This document shows positions 5,869 through 6,896 of a stretch of 6,896 nt of DNA, one piece after another; positions within the stretch are counted from its first letter, which is position 1; every line of letters begins with the position of its first letter. The notes under the pieces are model-generated. The model had not been told where the DNA came from and did no database searches. It worked only from the letters and a program-made list of their open reading frames with translations. The position numbers and the translations under genes are program-made. Source of the DNA: RGIG1828 sp045541875 (GTDB lineage Bacteria; Bacillota; Clostridia; UMGS1810); the NCBI GenBank assembly GCA_045541875.1, contig JAZQJX010000041.1, positions 1 to 6,896 on the forward strand, written 5' to 3'.

Positions 5869-5911
5869 GACCTTAGCAAAAGCAATAAATTCTTTTGCTA
5901 AGGTCCTTTTT
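5869..5911 (+). terminator. Strong rho-independent terminator after the GH2 gene
   Basis: Fourteen bases (5869-5882) pair perfectly with 5892-5905 around a nine-base loop, followed by CTTTTT. It lies 19 bases after the GH2 stop codon, so the gene is probably transcribed alone. Confidence 0.9.
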
Positions 5912-5990
5912 ACATAAAATAAGTCTCTGTATTAGATAAGTAGTGATATGCATAAATGACCTTTTTATTCATTTTCGTGAATACCCAATG

Positions 5991-6022
5991 AAAAGGAGCA
6001 AGGCATATTTCAACCTTGCTCC
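5991..6022 (-). terminator. Rho-independent terminator of the minus-strand GrpB operon
   Basis: GGAGCAAGG (5995-6003) pairs perfectly with CCTTGCTCC (6014-6022). Read on the minus strand, TTTT (5994-5991) follows the stem. It lies 34 bases past the GrpB stop codon. A second small palindrome, ACAAATT-GG-AATTTGT (6042-6057), touches the stop codon. Confidence 0.8.
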
Positions 6023-6056
6023 TGTGCAGATATTTAGTTCAACAAATTGGAATTTG

Positions 6057-6617
6057 TCAGTATCTATTCCCATACAGTATTCTTGCTTTTTCGGTATATT
6101 CTTTTACAAGTTCAGTTTTCGCATTTGTATAGGCATCTCTGTTGTGCTCATATTTCTTCCATAACCTTAACTTTAATTCTTCATATTCTTTTGCTACATC
6201 TGGTTGCTCAATGAGGTAATCTCTAAAATACAATTCATTGTTATCGCCTACATATCTTAAATGCAAATGAAACACTCGCTCGGCATAACCATTCTCTGTA
6301 TATCCTTTATTGAAAGATAATCCATTCTCACTCTGTGACATACAAATATAACCATTGTTAATAATCAAATCTTTATAGTCATACAGATTGCTTTCCATTG
6401 GGATTTCTACAAGAATATCGATAATTGGCTTTGCCCATATAGTAGGGATTGCCGTACTTCCTATATGGCTTATTCTTTCGACCTGCAGAAGGTTCTTTTT
6501 CAATAAAGTTTCCTCTTCCAAATACCATTTTTTCCAACAATCTTGATGTCTTGTTAGAATAATAGGAAACAACTGCCACAGTTCGTCCAAACTCATTTCT
6601 GATAATTTCTTTCCCAT
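6057..6617 (-). CDS. GrpB family protein (nucleotidyltransferase fold, UPF0157)
   Basis: From the ATG at 6617 this protein has 186 residues, a normal length for the family. It shows the GrpB/UPF0157 core: HIGSTAIP (residues 51-58) and AKPIIDILVE (62-71), which correspond to the GS and D motifs of nucleotidyltransferase-like folds, followed by an FHLHL strand and a helical C-terminus ending in a run of Lys, Glu and Arg. The biochemical role of the family is not firmly established; in actinobacteria a related domain is fused to dephospho-CoA kinase. I chose ATG 6617 because AGGTG (6628-6624) lies six bases upstream of it. A GTG at 6626 would add three residues but would overlap that ribosome binding site. 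It lies 56 bases after the stop of an upstream partial gene with no terminator between, so the two are probably one operon. It is probably cytoplasmic. Confidence 0.9.
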   Translation of the reverse strand: MGKKLSEMSLDELWQLFPIILTRHQDCWKKWYLEEETLLKKNLLQVERISHIGSTAIPTIWAKPIIDILVEIPMESNLYDYKDLIINNGYICMSQSENGLSFNKGYTENGYAERVFHLHLRYVGDNNELYFRDYLIEQPDVAKEYEELKLRLWKKYEHNRDAYTNAKTELVKEYTEKARILYGNRY

Positions 6618-6673
6618 AAACCACACCTACAAATTCTTATTTTCCTAACTGTTCGACCTATTGGAATTTACCG

Positions 6674-6896
6674 TTATAACTCAATATTGATTTCGTACTT
6701 ATCGTTAATGAGTATGTAGTTCACATTATACTTTTTTGCAGATTCTAACATCTGTGTATTTTCTGACAATACATTCTCCATGGTGCACCATTCATCATCC
6801 AAACGATTTTCAATGACATTTGCATATTTCTTTATGTCTGCAAAATGATTTCTTATATAGTTCTCACTCAGTACCAAACAATAGTATTTAATCTGT
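6674..6896 (-). CDS. C-terminal part of an unidentified protein, cut by the window edge
   Basis: The frame is open from the window edge to the TAA at 6674-6676, giving 73 residues. A TTG at 6877 could be mistaken for a start, but the frame continues through it (residues read QIKYYC before LVLSENYIR), so this is probably the tail of a longer protein. What can be seen is a helical, charged stretch, KKYANVIENRLDDEW, then ENTQMLESAKKYNVNYILIND, which ends in a short beta strand. A helix followed by a late strand of this kind occurs at the C-terminus of small P-loop kinases and related ATPases, but no nucleotide-binding motif lies inside the window and I do not assign a family. It lies directly upstream of the GrpB gene in the same direction. 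Confidence 0.6.
   Translation of the reverse strand, partial: QIKYYCLVLSENYIRNHFADIKKYANVIENRLDDEWCTMENVLSENTQMLESAKKYNVNYILINDKYEINIEL

Overview
The window looks like chromosomal DNA from a low-G+C Firmicute, probably a gut or anaerobic member of the Clostridia. The DNA is A+T-rich, ribosome binding sites are strong (AAAGGAGG, GGGAGG, AGAGGTG), sigma-A-type promoters are clear, and the protein families are typical of that group: a copper-amine-oxidase-like stalk domain, a SHOCT domain, an AraC regulator next to a GH2 glycosidase, and a GrpB-family protein. No species can be named from the sequence.

Layout. Bases 1-810 hold no convincing protein gene but are densely structured. Bases 1 to about 297 are more G+C-rich than the rest and fold into at least six local helices, suggesting a large structured RNA or the end of a mobile element that continues off the left edge. 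Bases 348-437 form a very long imperfect hairpin followed by a T-tract. A good promoter (468-496) would start transcription at about 503. That is where a 20-bp inverted repeat begins (503-522 with 653-672), enclosing further hairpins. A rho-independent terminator follows at 700-734. Part of the closing stem can also pair with the terminator's 3' arm, so the arrangement could be a regulatory RNA switch or a discrete small RNA.

Three plus-strand genes follow (811-3001): a secreted stalk-domain protein, a small NTF2-like lipoprotein, and a cytoplasmic protein with a PH-like region, a split zinc ribbon and a SHOCT tail. Each is preceded by a copy of the same leader repeat (738-766, 1589-1617, and a degenerate copy at 2215-2235), so the block looks like serially added cassettes. 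A bidirectional terminator at 3085-3139 closes it.

The middle (3163-5849) is a divergent pair: an AraC-family regulator on the minus strand and a GH2 beta-glycosidase on the plus strand. They share a 155-base intergenic region with two good promoters and a perfect 10-bp inverted repeat. This is the usual layout of a sugar-responsive catabolic unit; no transporter gene is present in the window.

The right end (6057-6896, minus strand) holds a GrpB-family protein and, 56 bases upstream of it, the C-terminal part of another protein cut by the window edge. The two are probably co-transcribed. Back-to-back terminators at 5869-5911 (plus) and 5991-6022 (minus) separate them from the GH2 gene.
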